Source: Flavobacterium tistrianum (GTDB lineage Bacteria; Bacteroidota; Bacteroidia; Flavobacteriales; Flavobacteriaceae). Taken from it: a stretch of 64,000 bases of DNA. The notes beneath the pieces are model-generated. The model worked only from the letters and a program-made list of their open reading frames with translations, searched no databases and was not told where the DNA came from. Each line of letters starts with the position of its first letter. The stretch's first letter is position 1. The position numbers and the translations under genes are program-made. Shown one piece after another: positions 43,587 through 52,191 of the stretch. The stretch lies in contig NZ_QJRH01000065.1 of the NCBI RefSeq assembly GCF_003254545.1, forward strand, positions 124,001 through 188,000. The letters run 5' to 3'.

Positions 43587-45575
43587 ATGATGAGCAACTC
43601 AGAATTTGGAAGTATTTCATTTGATTTACCAAAAAATCAATCAAATGTAATCAAAGTAATAGGTGTAGGTGGGGGCGGAAGTAACGCAATTAACCACATG
43701 TTCAAACAAGGTATTAAAGGCGTAGATTTTATCGTTTGTAATACCGATTCGCAAGCGCTTCAAAATAGTTCAGTACCCAATAAAATTCAGTTAGGAGTTA
43801 ATTTAACTGAAGGGCTAGGAGCAGGAGCAAATCCAGACGTTGGACAGCAGTCGGCTATCGAAAGTATTTCGGATATTGAAAAAATGTTGGATAAGAATAC
43901 TAAGATGGTATTCATTACTGCTGGTATGGGTGGAGGAACTGGAACTGGTGCAGCTCCGGTAATTGCTCAATTAGCAAAAGAGAGAGAAATATTAACAGTT
44001 GGTATCGTGACCATTCCGTTTCAATTTGAAGGGAAAGTGCGTCAGGAGCAAGCTATTATTGGAATTGAGAAATTGCGTAAGCAGGTCGATTCTTTAATTG
44101 TAATCAACAATAATAAATTAAGAGAAGTATACGGAAATCTTGGTTTTAAAGCAGGATTCTCTAAAGCGGATGAAGTTTTGGCAACAGCCTCTAGAGGTAT
44201 TGCCGAAGTAATTACGCACCACTATACTCAAAATATCGATTTACGTGACGCAAAAACTGTTTTAGCAAACAGCGGAACTGCAATTATGGGATCTTCTGTG
44301 GCTGAAGGCGACAACAGAGCTAAAGATGCTATTGTTTCAGCGTTAGATTCTCCTTTGTTAAATGACAATAAAATTACGGGTGCCAAAAACGTATTGTTGC
44401 TTATCGTTTCTGGAACTAATGAGATTACTCTTGACGAAATTGGAGAAATCAATGATCACATTCAAGCTGAAGCTGGTTACAATGCAAATATCATTATGGG
44501 GGTTGGTGAAGACGAAACTCTTGGTGAAGCTATTGCAGTAACTATTATTGCTACAGGTTTTGATGTAGAACAACAAAATGAAATTGTAAATACAGAACCA
44601 AAGAAAATCATTCATACGTTGGAGGATGAGCAAAGAAGTGTTCATAATTTAACGAATAAACCGCTTGCTTCTTTTGACCTAACTGTTGATACACCAACAA
44701 CAAAAGTGGAAGATAAAGTTGTTTTTGATTTAATTGACGACGACGAAACATTTACTCCAACTGCACAAGCTGTTGCTCCAGCAATCAATCAGGAAGAGTT
44801 AGTGGTGATGTCTGAGTTTATCAAAAATCTAGACGTAACTTTCGAAATTGTTTCGCCAATTACAGATATCGATTTTACAATTTCATCTCCTGAAACACCA
44901 GCTGTTCAGCAAGTGCAGCAACAACAGCCATTCCAGCCAGTGCAACAACAAAGAGTTTTTGAAAAAGAGGAACAAACAACTTTCTCTTTTGACCTTCCTT
45001 TGTTTAAGCAAGAGCCTGTAAAAAGAGAGCCAGTTGTAGAAGATAACAGAGTTCTGTTCGAATTGACAAATGAAACTCGTGATATTAAAGTAAACGATCC
45101 AGTACAATTTGTTCCTGTAACTGAAGTTTCAGATAACGGAATTATTAAATATTCTCTAGAAGAATATATGGAAGTTGAAAATGATTTATTGGCTTCTAAA
45201 CCGGTTGAAAAAGTTGTTGAACCTACAATTCCAGAGGAATTAAACATCACGTTGAAAGCAAGACCTGATTTTGCAAGTCAGCCAGATATTACAACAACTT
45301 CTGAAGTTTCTCCTTTAGAATTAACTATTGAAGAAACATTGCGCTTAAGAGCAGAAGAAAGAAGAAAGAAACTAAAAGAATTTAACTATAAATTCCATAA
45401 CAATGTTTCTAGAATCGATGAGTTGGAAAAAGAGCCTGCTTACAAAAGATTAGGAATAGATTTGTCTAATTCTCAGTCTAATACTACAAATTCTAGAATC
45501 TCTGTTGGAACAGACAGTAATAATGATTTGCAGTTACGTTCTAACAATTCATTTTTGCACGATAACGTAGATTAA
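43587..45575 (+). CDS. ftsZ: Cell division protein FtsZ with long C-terminal extension
   Basis: The GTPase core (residues 1 to about 335) has the tubulin signature GGGTGTG at 115-121 (AGMGGGTGTGAAPV), GVGGGGSNA near the start and the T7-type segment NDHIQAEAGYNANIIMG. The total of 662 residues is far longer than the roughly 380 typical of E. coli FtsZ. The extension contains Gln-rich (QQVQQQQPFQPVQQQ) and acidic stretches and then a conserved-looking basic helix RRKKLKEFNYKFHNNVSRIDELEKEPAYKRLG before the end. Long tails are known in Bacteroidota FtsZ. A strong terminator follows. Confidence 0.95.
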   Translation: MMSNSEFGSISFDLPKNQSNVIKVIGVGGGGSNAINHMFKQGIKGVDFIVCNTDSQALQNSSVPNKIQLGVNLTEGLGAGANPDVGQQSAIESISDIEKMLDKNTKMVFITAGMGGGTGTGAAPVIAQLAKEREILTVGIVTIPFQFEGKVRQEQAIIGIEKLRKQVDSLIVINNNKLREVYGNLGFKAGFSKADEVLATASRGIAEVITHHYTQNIDLRDAKTVLANSGTAIMGSSVAEGDNRAKDAIVSALDSPLLNDNKITGAKNVLLLIVSGTNEITLDEIGEINDHIQAEAGYNANIIMGVGEDETLGEAIAVTIIATGFDVEQQNEIVNTEPKKIIHTLEDEQRSVHNLTNKPLASFDLTVDTPTTKVEDKVVFDLIDDDETFTPTAQAVAPAINQEELVVMSEFIKNLDVTFEIVSPITDIDFTISSPETPAVQQVQQQQPFQPVQQQRVFEKEEQTTFSFDLPLFKQEPVKREPVVEDNRVLFELTNETRDIKVNDPVQFVPVTEVSDNGIIKYSLEEYMEVENDLLASKPVEKVVEPTIPEELNITLKARPDFASQPDITTTSEVSPLELTIEETLRLRAEERRKKLKEFNYKFHNNVSRIDELEKEPAYKRLGIDLSNSQSNTTNSRISVGTDSNNDLQLRSNNSFLHDNVD

Positions 45576-45597
45576 TTTTTAAAATCATAATATTAGG

Positions 45598-45638
45598 TAA
45601 CCCGAAAATTGGATTTAATTTTCGGGTTATTTTTTTTA
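45598..45638 (+). terminator. Intrinsic terminator after ftsZ
   Basis: TAACCCGAAAATT and AATTTTCGGGTTA pair across a six-base loop and are followed by eight T residues. It ends the dcw operon. A TATCTTCG just after it (45637-45644) is close to the -7 consensus and may start the yqeY transcript. Confidence 0.9.
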
Positions 45639-45697
45639 TCTTCGCACAGAATTTCAAAATTTGACTTTCTAAATAGGTTTTTAAAGTGAATCTTATT

Positions 45698-45722
45698 GTC
45701 ACCCTGAGTGAAGTCGAAGAGC
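45698..45722. repeat. Single arm of a dispersed TGTCACCCTGAG...GTCGAAG repeat
   Basis: TGTCACCCTGAGTGAAGTCGAAG is one arm of the palindrome whose two arms lie at 59958-59981 and 60004-60027. No partner is present at this site. Confidence 0.6.
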
Positions 45723-45775
45723 CAAATCAATATATCAATTAATAAGCATTAGCTTATTTTAAATAAAATATAAAC

Positions 45776-46225
45776 ATGAGTTTACAAACACAAATCATGG
45801 ACGAGATCAAAACGGCCATGAAAGCAAAAGATACAGTAGCATTAGAAGCTTTAAGAGCTGTAAAATCTGAATTATTATTAGCATCAACAGCTTCAGGATC
45901 TAAAGAAGATTTGTCTGAAGATGAAGAGATTAAATTACTTCAGAGATTGGTTAAAACTCGTAAAGAAAGCGCAAGAATCTTTACAGAGCAAAATCGTCCA
46001 GATTTAGCAGAACCAGAATTGGCTCAAGTTGCTGTAATCGAGAAGTTTTTACCAGCACAATTAAGCGAAGAAGAAGTAGAAGCTGTAGTAGCAAAAATCA
46101 TTGCTGAAACAGGAGCTTCTGGAATTGCTTCAATGGGTAAAGTAATGGGATTGGCATCTGCTCAATTAGGCGGAACTGCTGAAGGAAAAACCATTTCTAC
46201 AATTGTAAAGAAATTACTTTCGTAA
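45776..46225 (+). CDS. GatB/YqeY domain protein
   Basis: The 149-residue protein has the YqeY pattern: LQTQIMDEIKTAMKAKDTVALEALRAVKSELL, a central RLVKTRKESARIFTEQNRPDLAEPELAQVAVIEKFLPAQLSEEEV and the C-terminal GKVMGLASAQLGGTAEGKTISTIVKKLL. The fold resembles the tail domain of the amidotransferase GatB and may bind tRNA. It commonly follows ftsZ in Bacteroidota. It lies just before a palindromic element and tRNA-Arg. Confidence 0.9.
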   Translation: MSLQTQIMDEIKTAMKAKDTVALEALRAVKSELLLASTASGSKEDLSEDEEIKLLQRLVKTRKESARIFTEQNRPDLAEPELAQVAVIEKFLPAQLSEEEVEAVVAKIIAETGASGIASMGKVMGLASAQLGGTAEGKTISTIVKKLLS

Positions 46226-46231
46226 AAAATA

Positions 46232-46295
46232 ATTTTAGATTTTAGACTGTAGATTTTAGATTCCAATCAGCAATCTAAAATCTATAATCTAAAAT
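46232..46295. repeat. Gene-less copy of the TTTTAGATTTTAGA palindromic element
   Basis: The left arm (46232-46262) differs from the arm at 36906-36936 at only a few central bases and is followed by the same TTCCAATC. The right arm AATCTAAAATCTATAATC starts ten bases later at 46272. Here the loop holds no gene. It fills the gap between yqeY and tRNA-Arg. Confidence 0.8.
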
Positions 46296-46307
46296 CATAA
46301 ATAAACT

Positions 46308-46381
46308 GACCTCGTAGTTCAACTGGATAGAATATCAGATTTCGGCTCTGAGGGTTGGGGGTTCGAACCCCTCCGGGGTCA
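46308..46381 (+). tRNA. tRNA-Arg (TCG)
   Basis: The 74-base cloverleaf has acceptor GACCTCG/CGGGGTC, D stem GTTC/GAAT, anticodon stem TCAGA/TCTGA with loop TTTCGGC giving anticodon TCG, and T-loop GGTTCGAACC. CCA is not encoded. A strong terminator follows. Confidence 0.94.
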
Positions 46382-46392
46382 CTATAAAATTT

Positions 46393-46427
46393 AAAAAGCC
46401 TGAGAATTTAAGTTCTCAGGCTTTTTT
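46393..46427 (+). terminator. Intrinsic terminator after tRNA-Arg
   Basis: AAAAAGCCTGAGAA and TTCTCAGGCTTTTTT pair around a six-base loop. It may also stop the convergent GNAT gene. Confidence 0.9.
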
Positions 46428-46455
46428 ATGATTCGAAGATTTTAAATATTTTCGT

Positions 46456-47007
46456 CTAGTTATTAATTGGACTATTTCTTAAAGTATAAGTTACCAGATT
46501 TTTTATATTCTCATGGGTATTATTATATTTTTTATTCTCCAATTCAAAGTTCATTTTTTTTAATATTGATACAGAATTGATATTATCAGAAGATGGAAAA
46601 GCAGTTATTATTTTTGCTTTTATTTTTTCAAACGCATATTCTATTACTTTTTTGATTGCTTCAGTCATTATTCCTTTGCCTTGAAATTCACTCAACATTT
46701 CATATCCTATTTCTACAATTTCATTTTCAATATCAAAATTCCATAAGCAAATTGAACCAATTAGATCGTTATTTCCTTTTTCAGTTATAATCCAATAAAT
46801 GCATTCATTTTTCGTAATTAAATTTTGCATTTTGATTATATATTCTTCTGCTTTTTTTAAGCTTGAAGAATTCTCTCTTCCAACAAAAGCATTTACAATT
46901 GCATCAGAATGTAATTTATGAATTAAAGCAACATCAGTGTTTTCAATATTTCTTAATACTAATCTTTCGGTAATCAGTTTAGGGAAATCTTTAAAATTCA
47001 ATTCCAT
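46456..47007 (-). CDS. GNAT-family (RimJ-like) N-acetyltransferase
   Basis: The 183-residue protein begins with ITERLVLRNIENTDVALIHKL, the usual Acetyltransf_3 opening, and contains EIGYEMLSEFQGKGIMTEAIKKVIEYAF with the acetyl-CoA loop QGKGIM. Relatives acetylate ribosomal protein N-termini or small molecules, and this acceptor is unknown. The gene is AT-richer than its dcw neighbours. Confidence 0.85.
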   Translation of the reverse strand: MELNFKDFPKLITERLVLRNIENTDVALIHKLHSDAIVNAFVGRENSSSLKKAEEYIIKMQNLITKNECIYWIITEKGNNDLIGSICLWNFDIENEIVEIGYEMLSEFQGKGIMTEAIKKVIEYAFEKIKAKIITAFPSSDNINSVSILKKMNFELENKKYNNTHENIKNLVTYTLRNSPINN

Positions 47008-47137
47008 TCTGCAGTTTTTTGATTATTTTTTTATGTGAAATTTTGGCTTTCGTTTGATATTAACTAGGTTATAATAACTATATCAGGCATATTAACTCAA
47101 GCAGGATAGATGTCTGATAAACGTCACGGTTTTTATT

Positions 47138-47326
47138 TCACTGCTTCTTTCCAGAATTTTTAATGATATAATAAACCGAAAATAAAAAGACAATACCATA
47201 AATAACAGCCATTGCTGGATTCTCAAATTTTAGATTCTTAAAATCAAATTGCTTGTATAAAGTTACGCCTAAAATGATGGCTACTATCCAAAAAACAAAT
47301 GTTATAGGTTGGTTTTTATTTTCCAT
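47138..47326 (-). CDS. Small two-helix membrane protein
   Basis: The 62-residue product has two hydrophobic stretches (ITFVFWIVAIILGVTLY and PAMAVIYGIVFLFSVYYII) joined by a charged loop. No family is recognised. It lies between a GNAT gene and a lipoprotein gene on the same strand, 40 bases from the latter's end. Confidence 0.6.
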   Translation of the reverse strand: MENKNQPITFVFWIVAIILGVTLYKQFDFKNLKFENPAMAVIYGIVFLFSVYYIIKNSGKKQ

Positions 47327-47366
47327 ATTTAGATTGTTGGTTGTTAAATGTGTTTCTACTTCAGAT

Positions 47367-48227
47367 TTACAATTTATCCTGTTCAGCTCTTAATAAATCA
47401 AAAATACTCTCGCTTTTAAAATTTTCCATAAACAAGTTAATGAGAGGAACAGTTGGGCTTTTTGGATATTTTTTCATGAATCGGTTAAATTCCTGAATGT
47501 TTTCTGGGTAAATATAATTTTCATCTGTTGCTCGCTCTGCAGTCGGTGTATTGTCCTGACCAACAAGATAATCCATTTGATAATTTTTGTACTGTTCTTT
47601 TACAGATGTTATCAAGCTTGAATTTGGATATTTGGTCATGAAATTTTCCCACGAAATTACTCTGTCTCCCAAATCTTTAAAAGAGATTACAAGTCCAGCA
47701 TCTGCAGAATATAGTGTTTTGTTTTCTTCACTTTTTAAGTACAGATAATCTTTGTAATCGCTCGTTACGTAATCTTTGAAAATTCTATAATAAAAATCAT
47801 GTACAGGTTCTATTTCGACATATCCTTCCCCAATTTCCCAAAACTCTAATTGATGCTTATTAAGATTCTCACCCAAAAGCTTTACAGCTTTTTTATCAGC
47901 TTCATCTTCATTGTAAAATTTATCCAATATTCCAGATTCTTTTTCGGCTATCTGTCGCAACAAAGTATTGTTTGCTTCAATATACTTTTCGTATAGTGCG
48001 TTTCCAGCTTCTTTATTGGGCAATGTTTTTAATTTTAGAACAATTTCATTTTTGTTTTTAGAAAATTGTTCTAATAAATCAGAATTTGATTGTGCAGTTT
48101 GTGAAGAACTTTCAACTTTGGCGCTGTCTTTCTTTGTTGTCTCTTTATTTTGAACATTTTTAGTATCTGTTTGCTTGCATGAAGAAAGTAAAATTACGGA
48201 AGTAATTACTATGAAGAATTTTCTCAT
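47367..48227 (-). CDS. Hypothetical lipoprotein
   Basis: The 286-residue product has a lipoprotein signal ending in LLSSC (Cys17), a polar linker (KQTDTKNVQNKETTKKDSAKVESS) and a helical body with DLLEQFSKNKNEIVLKLKTLPNKEAGNALYEKYI and the repeated phrases FMTKYPNSS and FMKKYPKSP, reminiscent of TPR-like turns. No known function. Monocistronic or joined to the small membrane gene downstream. Confidence 0.7.
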   Translation of the reverse strand: MRKFFIVITSVILLSSCKQTDTKNVQNKETTKKDSAKVESSSQTAQSNSDLLEQFSKNKNEIVLKLKTLPNKEAGNALYEKYIEANNTLLRQIAEKESGILDKFYNEDEADKKAVKLLGENLNKHQLEFWEIGEGYVEIEPVHDFYYRIFKDYVTSDYKDYLYLKSEENKTLYSADAGLVISFKDLGDRVISWENFMTKYPNSSLITSVKEQYKNYQMDYLVGQDNTPTAERATDENYIYPENIQEFNRFMKKYPKSPTVPLINLFMENFKSESIFDLLRAEQDKL

Positions 48228-48285
48228 TTTTCAGTTTAGTTTATTCAGCTAATATAGAAAAATATTCAAAGTATATTTTATTCAT

Positions 48286-48313
48286 AAAAAAGGACAAATT
48301 TTATTTTGTCCTT
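48286..48313 (-). terminator. Intrinsic terminator of the Mpo1-like gene
   Basis: AAGGACAAA at 48290-48298 pairs with TTTGTCCTT at 48305-48313. On the minus strand it runs into a T tract. Confidence 0.8.
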
Positions 48314-48369
48314 CTATCTAAATTTCTAATGTTTGCTCCTAGTTCTAATTTGTCAGTTTCCAAAAATCA

Positions 48370-48834
48370 CTATTTCCTAGAAAACAAATTCTCTACAACC
48401 CAAGCAGGACCAATTAATAAAAACTGAAGATCTTTTAAGAAAGAAGGTTTTTTACCTTCAATATTATGTCCATAAAATTGTCCGATCCAAGCAATGACGA
48501 AAACGCCGATTGAAAATGCCCACAACGGAACAACTTGTCCGATATAATAATTTAGGACTAAACAGATTCCCGAAAACAAAGCAATTTTAACCGCCATTGC
48601 AACCGATAATCTGATGTAGAAAACCAAAACAAAAAGCAAAACAACAAAAGCCCAGTTTTCGATAATAGGCAAATTTAAGTTTAAAGTATTGGCAATAATT
48701 CCGCTAGGAATACTCATTAACAATCCAACGATAGAAAAGAAAATTGCGGGAACGCAAATGTAGTGAATCGCTTTATTGGTCGGGTTCTGATGACTTACGG
48801 CATATTCTGCAAACCATTGATCTAATGTTCTCAT
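48370..48834 (-). CDS. Mpo1-like (DUF962) membrane protein
   Basis: The 154-residue protein has four hydrophobic helices and the family pattern with a histidine-asparagine opening (WFAEYAVSHQNPTNKAIHYICVPAIFF) and a later WIGQFYGHNIEGKKPSF. The yeast relative Mpo1 is an iron-dependent dioxygenase of 2-hydroxy fatty acids; bacterial members are mostly uncharacterised. Monocistronic. Confidence 0.85.
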   Translation of the reverse strand: MRTLDQWFAEYAVSHQNPTNKAIHYICVPAIFFSIVGLLMSIPSGIIANTLNLNLPIIENWAFVVLLFVLVFYIRLSVAMAVKIALFSGICLVLNYYIGQVVPLWAFSIGVFVIAWIGQFYGHNIEGKKPSFLKDLQFLLIGPAWVVENLFSRK

Positions 48835-48879
48835 TTTTGTGGTTTTAAGGTTAGATGCGTAAATCTAATAAAATTTCTT

Positions 48880-49395
48880 TTAGCTTTTACCGTGCTGTAT
48901 TTTCATTATTTCATCAACAATCGAAATGGCTTTTTTTAAGGTAATTCCGTTTTCTTGATCTAAGGTTAAAGGATGATTTTCTTCAATCATTTTTATTTCA
49001 GGAATTAATCCTAAGCCTTGTTCAATGGCAATTGATTTTAAAGATATGGTTTTGCCGTAAGTAGGAACATCAGTCTGCATCCAACCAAAATAAGGTTCTT
49101 GATTTACTCGGTTTGGATCTTCCCATAAATCCATTCGAAGACAGAAATTACCTTCGCTTATTGTGGTCCAAACATTAAAAGCCAAATCTTCATGGTAATC
49201 AATTATCGGAATTGTCAATCTTCCTCGATGAAAAAAATGTTCTTCATCTACATAACACCAACTTCCTCCAAATTCAACTCGTTTTTCTCTCTCTTCTGGC
49301 GGAATTGTAAAATAATAAGCAGGAAATTCGTTACCGAAACATAAAGGCATTTCGTCAAAAACTTCTCCGCAGCAAGAACATTTATAAGTATACAT
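48880..49395 (-). CDS. DUF2199 domain protein
   Basis: The product of about 171 residues begins MYTYKCSCCGEVFDEMPLCFG, with a CxxC knuckle, and contains FGGSWCYVDEEHFFHRGRLTIPI and LWEDPNRVNQEPYFGW, a pattern of the DUF2199 family. No biochemical role is known to me. ATG 49395 is chosen over 49404 because the latter overlaps the upstream stop and adds only three residues. It lies two bases after the DUF3754-like gene, so they form an operon. Confidence 0.75.
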   Translation of the reverse strand: MYTYKCSCCGEVFDEMPLCFGNEFPAYYFTIPPEEREKRVEFGGSWCYVDEEHFFHRGRLTIPIIDYHEDLAFNVWTTISEGNFCLRMDLWEDPNRVNQEPYFGWMQTDVPTYGKTISLKSIAIEQGLGLIPEIKMIEENHPLTLDQENGITLKKAISIVDEIMKIQHGKS

Positions 49396-49397
49396 TT

Positions 49398-50645
49398 TTA
49401 GCATTTTAAAGAATCTACTTTCTGATTGTACTGAAAAACATTATCCCAAAGCTCATCAATTGTAATAAGCGCTTCGTTTAACGGAATCACGTTCCATTTT
49501 CCGTTTGTTTCTATTCCTAGTGCTATGCTTTTTAATTTCAACAAAGCATCGTTTACATCAAAATCCAAATCGGTATTTAGTTTGGTTTCAAACCAAGATT
49601 CTATTTGTTGGTCTAGTTCTTCGGCTGTTAAAGAATCTTCACTTTCGTGCAAAAATGTATAAGCAAGAATAGTTTCTTTTAAAGCTTCTTCTTCAGAAGA
49701 ATTTAGTAAAGAATAAAAAGCACCGCTGTTATTTCCAATATTCTTAAAATACAAACTATCTGAAAGTGTTTTAGAATACCTGATTTTCTTGTTTATAAAA
49801 TTATTGTATTGACGGAAACAATAAGCTCCCAAGATTCCCAACGCAATTAAACCTTGATTTAAGGAAGTTTTGCTGTTGAGTAAATCGATTGTTTCGCCTG
49901 TTTGATACGCTTCATACATATTGATTAAGACTGGAATTACTTTGGCACTTAATAACGAAAGTCCACCAAAAACACCCGGAACCCAAAGCAGCAATTTGTC
50001 CTTAAGAGACATTTTCGGAATTGCATTTGGAAAGATGGTTTCAAGATCGTTTTTAGGAACACGCTTAAAGATTTTCAAGGCAATAGAACCTGGATCAATT
50101 GGCATTTTTCCTAATTTGACTTTCTTTTCTTTTAGGTAATCTGCATCGCTGTAATTAAGATAAATCAGCACTCGGTCATAATATTCGATTTCGACTTCTT
50201 TGGTCCAGAAAAAGTATTTTTTGACCTTCTCTTTTGCTTTATGATGGCCACGCGCATAGAGTTCAAAATCTTTGAAAGCATTAAAATCGATCGCAAGATT
50301 TAATCCAATCAAATCAGATTCGTTAAAGGCGTCGTTTAAGGCTTTCTGATTAATTCTATAGTAATTGCCACGTTCGAGAACTTTCAGCAACGTTTCTTTA
50401 AAAACAGGAAAATTGCTTTTATTGATAAACTGTTCGCGTTCTTTTTCGCTTAAATCGGGATCGTAGAGCGCATAATGCTGTTTTAGGTTTCGGTTAAGAT
50501 TAAAAGATTCGTAATGGTAATAGTGTTCGATAATTTCGAATAACTTCTTAAAATCACCAACCTTTTGCGAATCTTCAGCAAAGGCAGCAATTTGCTGTTC
50601 CAATAAAAATTCTTTGTTAAACGGAATATAATGTTCTCTAGTCAT
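49398..50645 (-). CDS. DUF3754 (TMEM143-like) membrane protein
   Basis: The 415-residue protein starts REHYIPFNKEFLLEQ, contains IALKIFKRVPKNDLETIFPNAIPKMSLKDKLLLWVPGVFGGLSLL and has two hydrophobic stretches near 225-290, matching the TMEM143/DUF3754 pattern. The function is unknown; eukaryotic members are mitochondrial. A DUF2199 gene follows after a two-base gap. The -7 element at 50677-50684 lies about 31 bases before the start. Confidence 0.75.
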   Translation of the reverse strand: MTREHYIPFNKEFLLEQQIAAFAEDSQKVGDFKKLFEIIEHYYHYESFNLNRNLKQHYALYDPDLSEKEREQFINKSNFPVFKETLLKVLERGNYYRINQKALNDAFNESDLIGLNLAIDFNAFKDFELYARGHHKAKEKVKKYFFWTKEVEIEYYDRVLIYLNYSDADYLKEKKVKLGKMPIDPGSIALKIFKRVPKNDLETIFPNAIPKMSLKDKLLLWVPGVFGGLSLLSAKVIPVLINMYEAYQTGETIDLLNSKTSLNQGLIALGILGAYCFRQYNNFINKKIRYSKTLSDSLYFKNIGNNSGAFYSLLNSSEEEALKETILAYTFLHESEDSLTAEELDQQIESWFETKLNTDLDFDVNDALLKLKSIALGIETNGKWNVIPLNEALITIDELWDNVFQYNQKVDSLKC

Positions 50646-50676
50646 GCGGACTTAATTTCGTGGCTTTTACAGATTG

Positions 50677-50684
50677 CAAAAATA
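50677..50684 (-). promoter_or_regulatory. -7 element of the DUF3754-DUF2199 operon
   Basis: On the minus strand it reads TATTTTTG (TAnnTTTG), at the edge of the repeat region. Confidence 0.55.
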
Positions 50685-50752
50685 AGGCTTTTTTCTTAGG
50701 TGCAAAGGAGCAGAGGTGCAAAGGAACAGAGGTTTATAAGAGTGATGTTTTT

Positions 50753-51058
50753 TTAACGCAAAGTGCGCTAAGAATTTTTAATGCAAGAAGTAATAAAAGC
50801 TTAAAAGTTCGCAAAGCTAGACATAAACGAACTTTGCGAACTTTATGTTTGGAAAAAATAATTACCATCTAATATTCAAATATAGCCCGTGGTTTCAACT
50901 GCGGGGATGTCCAGAGATGAATTGGGATATAATTGTGTCCCCGTGGTTGAAACCACGGGCTATGTTGAAATAAAATTCGCAAAGCTTTGTGTCCTCACAA
51001 AAATCTCAAAAAAAAACTTAGTGAACTTTGCGTAACCCTTTGCGCTCTTTGCGGTTAA
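50753..51058. repeat. Nested palindromic element: CGCAAAG outer layer, CCCGTGGTTT inner layer
   Basis: The outer layer opens TTAACGCAAAGTGCGCTAAG and AAAGTTCGCAAAGC and closes with AACTTTGCGTAACCC and TTTGCGCTCTTTGCGGTTAA. Inside, TATAGCCCGTGGTTTCAAC at 50881-50899 faces GTTGAAACCACGGGCTAT at 50946-50963. The whole 1.07-kb gap between 50645 and 51717 is repeat DNA with no convincing gene. Confidence 0.75.
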
Positions 51059-51066
51059 TGTTTTTT

Positions 51067-51458
51067 AACGCAAAGAGCGTTAAGAATTTTTAATGCAGAC
51101 TTAATAAAACCGCAAAGTTCGCAAAGCTTTGTGGTAGCATAGTTTTCCCGCAGATTTTGCAGATTAAGCAGATAAAACAAAATCTCTTAGATCTGCTAAA
51201 TCTGCGAGAGAAAAACTTAGCGAACTTTGCATAACCCTTTGCGCTCTTTGCGGTTAATTTTTTTTTAACGCAAAGTACGCTAAGAATTTTTAATGCGAGA
51301 CTTAATAAAACCGCAAAGTTCGCAAAGCTTTGTGGCAACATAGTTTTCCCGCAGATTTTGCAGATTAAGCAGATAAAACAAAATCTCTTAGATCTGCTAA
51401 ATCTGCGAGAGAAAAACTTAGCGAACTTTGCGTAACCCTTTGCGTTCTTTGCGGTAAA
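51067..51458. repeat. Two tandem copies of a 200-base nested palindromic repeat
   Basis: AACGCAAAG at 51067 recurs at 51267, and the intervening 200 bases are nearly identical in both copies. Each unit opens with GCAAAG words, carries an inner CGCAGATTTTGCAGATTAAG facing AGATCTGCTAAATCTGCG, and closes with AACTTTGCG and TTTGCGNTCTTTGCGGT. The 130-codon open frame across it is a by-product of the repeat. Confidence 0.85.
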
Positions 51459-51659
51459 AAAAAACATCACGTTTAAAAACAAAAAAAAGTGAAATTTCTA
51501 ATCGGTACCAGCGATTTGAAATTCCACTTTCTGTTCCAAAAAAAAAGTGACAAAAAATTAAAAAGCTCTCTATTAGAAAACCTTGCCTAAACTAAAAATT
51601 ATTCTAAACAATATTAGCACAAATTAATAGTATGACTATGGGTATTTATACCTGTTTTT

Positions 51660-51715
51660 TTTTGAAAGGTACAAAGGTGCAGAGGTTCAGAGGGGTAAAG
51701 TTTAGAGTTGCAAAG
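51660..51715. repeat. GGTGCAGAGGTTCAGAGG low-complexity repeat
   Basis: AAAGGTACAAAGGTGCAGAGG resembles GCAAAGGAGCAGAGGTGC at 50702-50735 on the same strand at the other end of the gap. The stretch 51459-51659 between holds only short hairpin-like A/T-rich sequence and no gene. Confidence 0.5.
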
Positions 51716-51716
51716 G

Positions 51717-52181
51717 TTATTTTGATGTCGATTTCTTTAATTCGATTACACCTTGAATGTATTTTATTAATTCTTCTTTGGTAACAGCAAAAGGAGCTTT
51801 TTCTGCCTCAAATTCCAAATACAAATTAGCAATGCTTTCGGCATCTAGATTTTGAGTGATGTAATGATGCTCTGCATATTGTATAAGATGATCTACAAAA
51901 AGTTCGCGTTGTTTTCCTTTTTCGATTGTTTCTAGATCGCCTTCTTTTATTTTTTCTATTACAGATTCTGGTAAATCTATGGTGAGGTACATGCAGTCAA
52001 CAGAAACTTTAGAAAGCATTTCTTTGGGGACTCTTCCTGTTGCATCGCAATACGCGCATGGCGCGGGAACCCATTTTAATTGGCGGTTTAAACGGCGGAT
52101 ATCATCCCAATCAACAAATCTTTTTCCAAGACATCTCGGACATTTTGTATCTGATCTTCTAAAAAAATTAAAAATGTTCAT
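51717..52181 (-). CDS. Hypothetical protein with CxxC zinc-knuckle N-terminus
   Basis: The 154-residue product has CPRCLGKRF and CAYCDATGRVP about 25 residues apart, like half of a DnaJ-type zinc domain. The rest is a helical, charged domain (DLPESVIEKIKEGDLETIEKGKQRELFVDHLIQYAEHHYI). The family is not recognised. It sits between the large repeat region and the XRE gene, alone on its strand. Confidence 0.65.
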   Translation of the reverse strand: MNIFNFFRRSDTKCPRCLGKRFVDWDDIRRLNRQLKWVPAPCAYCDATGRVPKEMLSKVSVDCMYLTIDLPESVIEKIKEGDLETIEKGKQRELFVDHLIQYAEHHYITQNLDAESIANLYLEFEAEKAPFAVTKEELIKYIQGVIELKKSTSK

Positions 52182-52191
52182 TGGCTCGTAA

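Noticed and set aside
50745..51480. CRISPR array in the repeat-rich gap
   Set aside because: Repeats are palindromic, 200 bases apart and without regular unique spacers, and no cas gene is nearby.
51090..51482. 130-codon minus-strand open frame
   Set aside because: It is read entirely from the two 200-base repeat units, its protein repeats itself (KGYAKFAKFFSRRFSRSKRF), and it has no homology-like features; it is repeat-derived.
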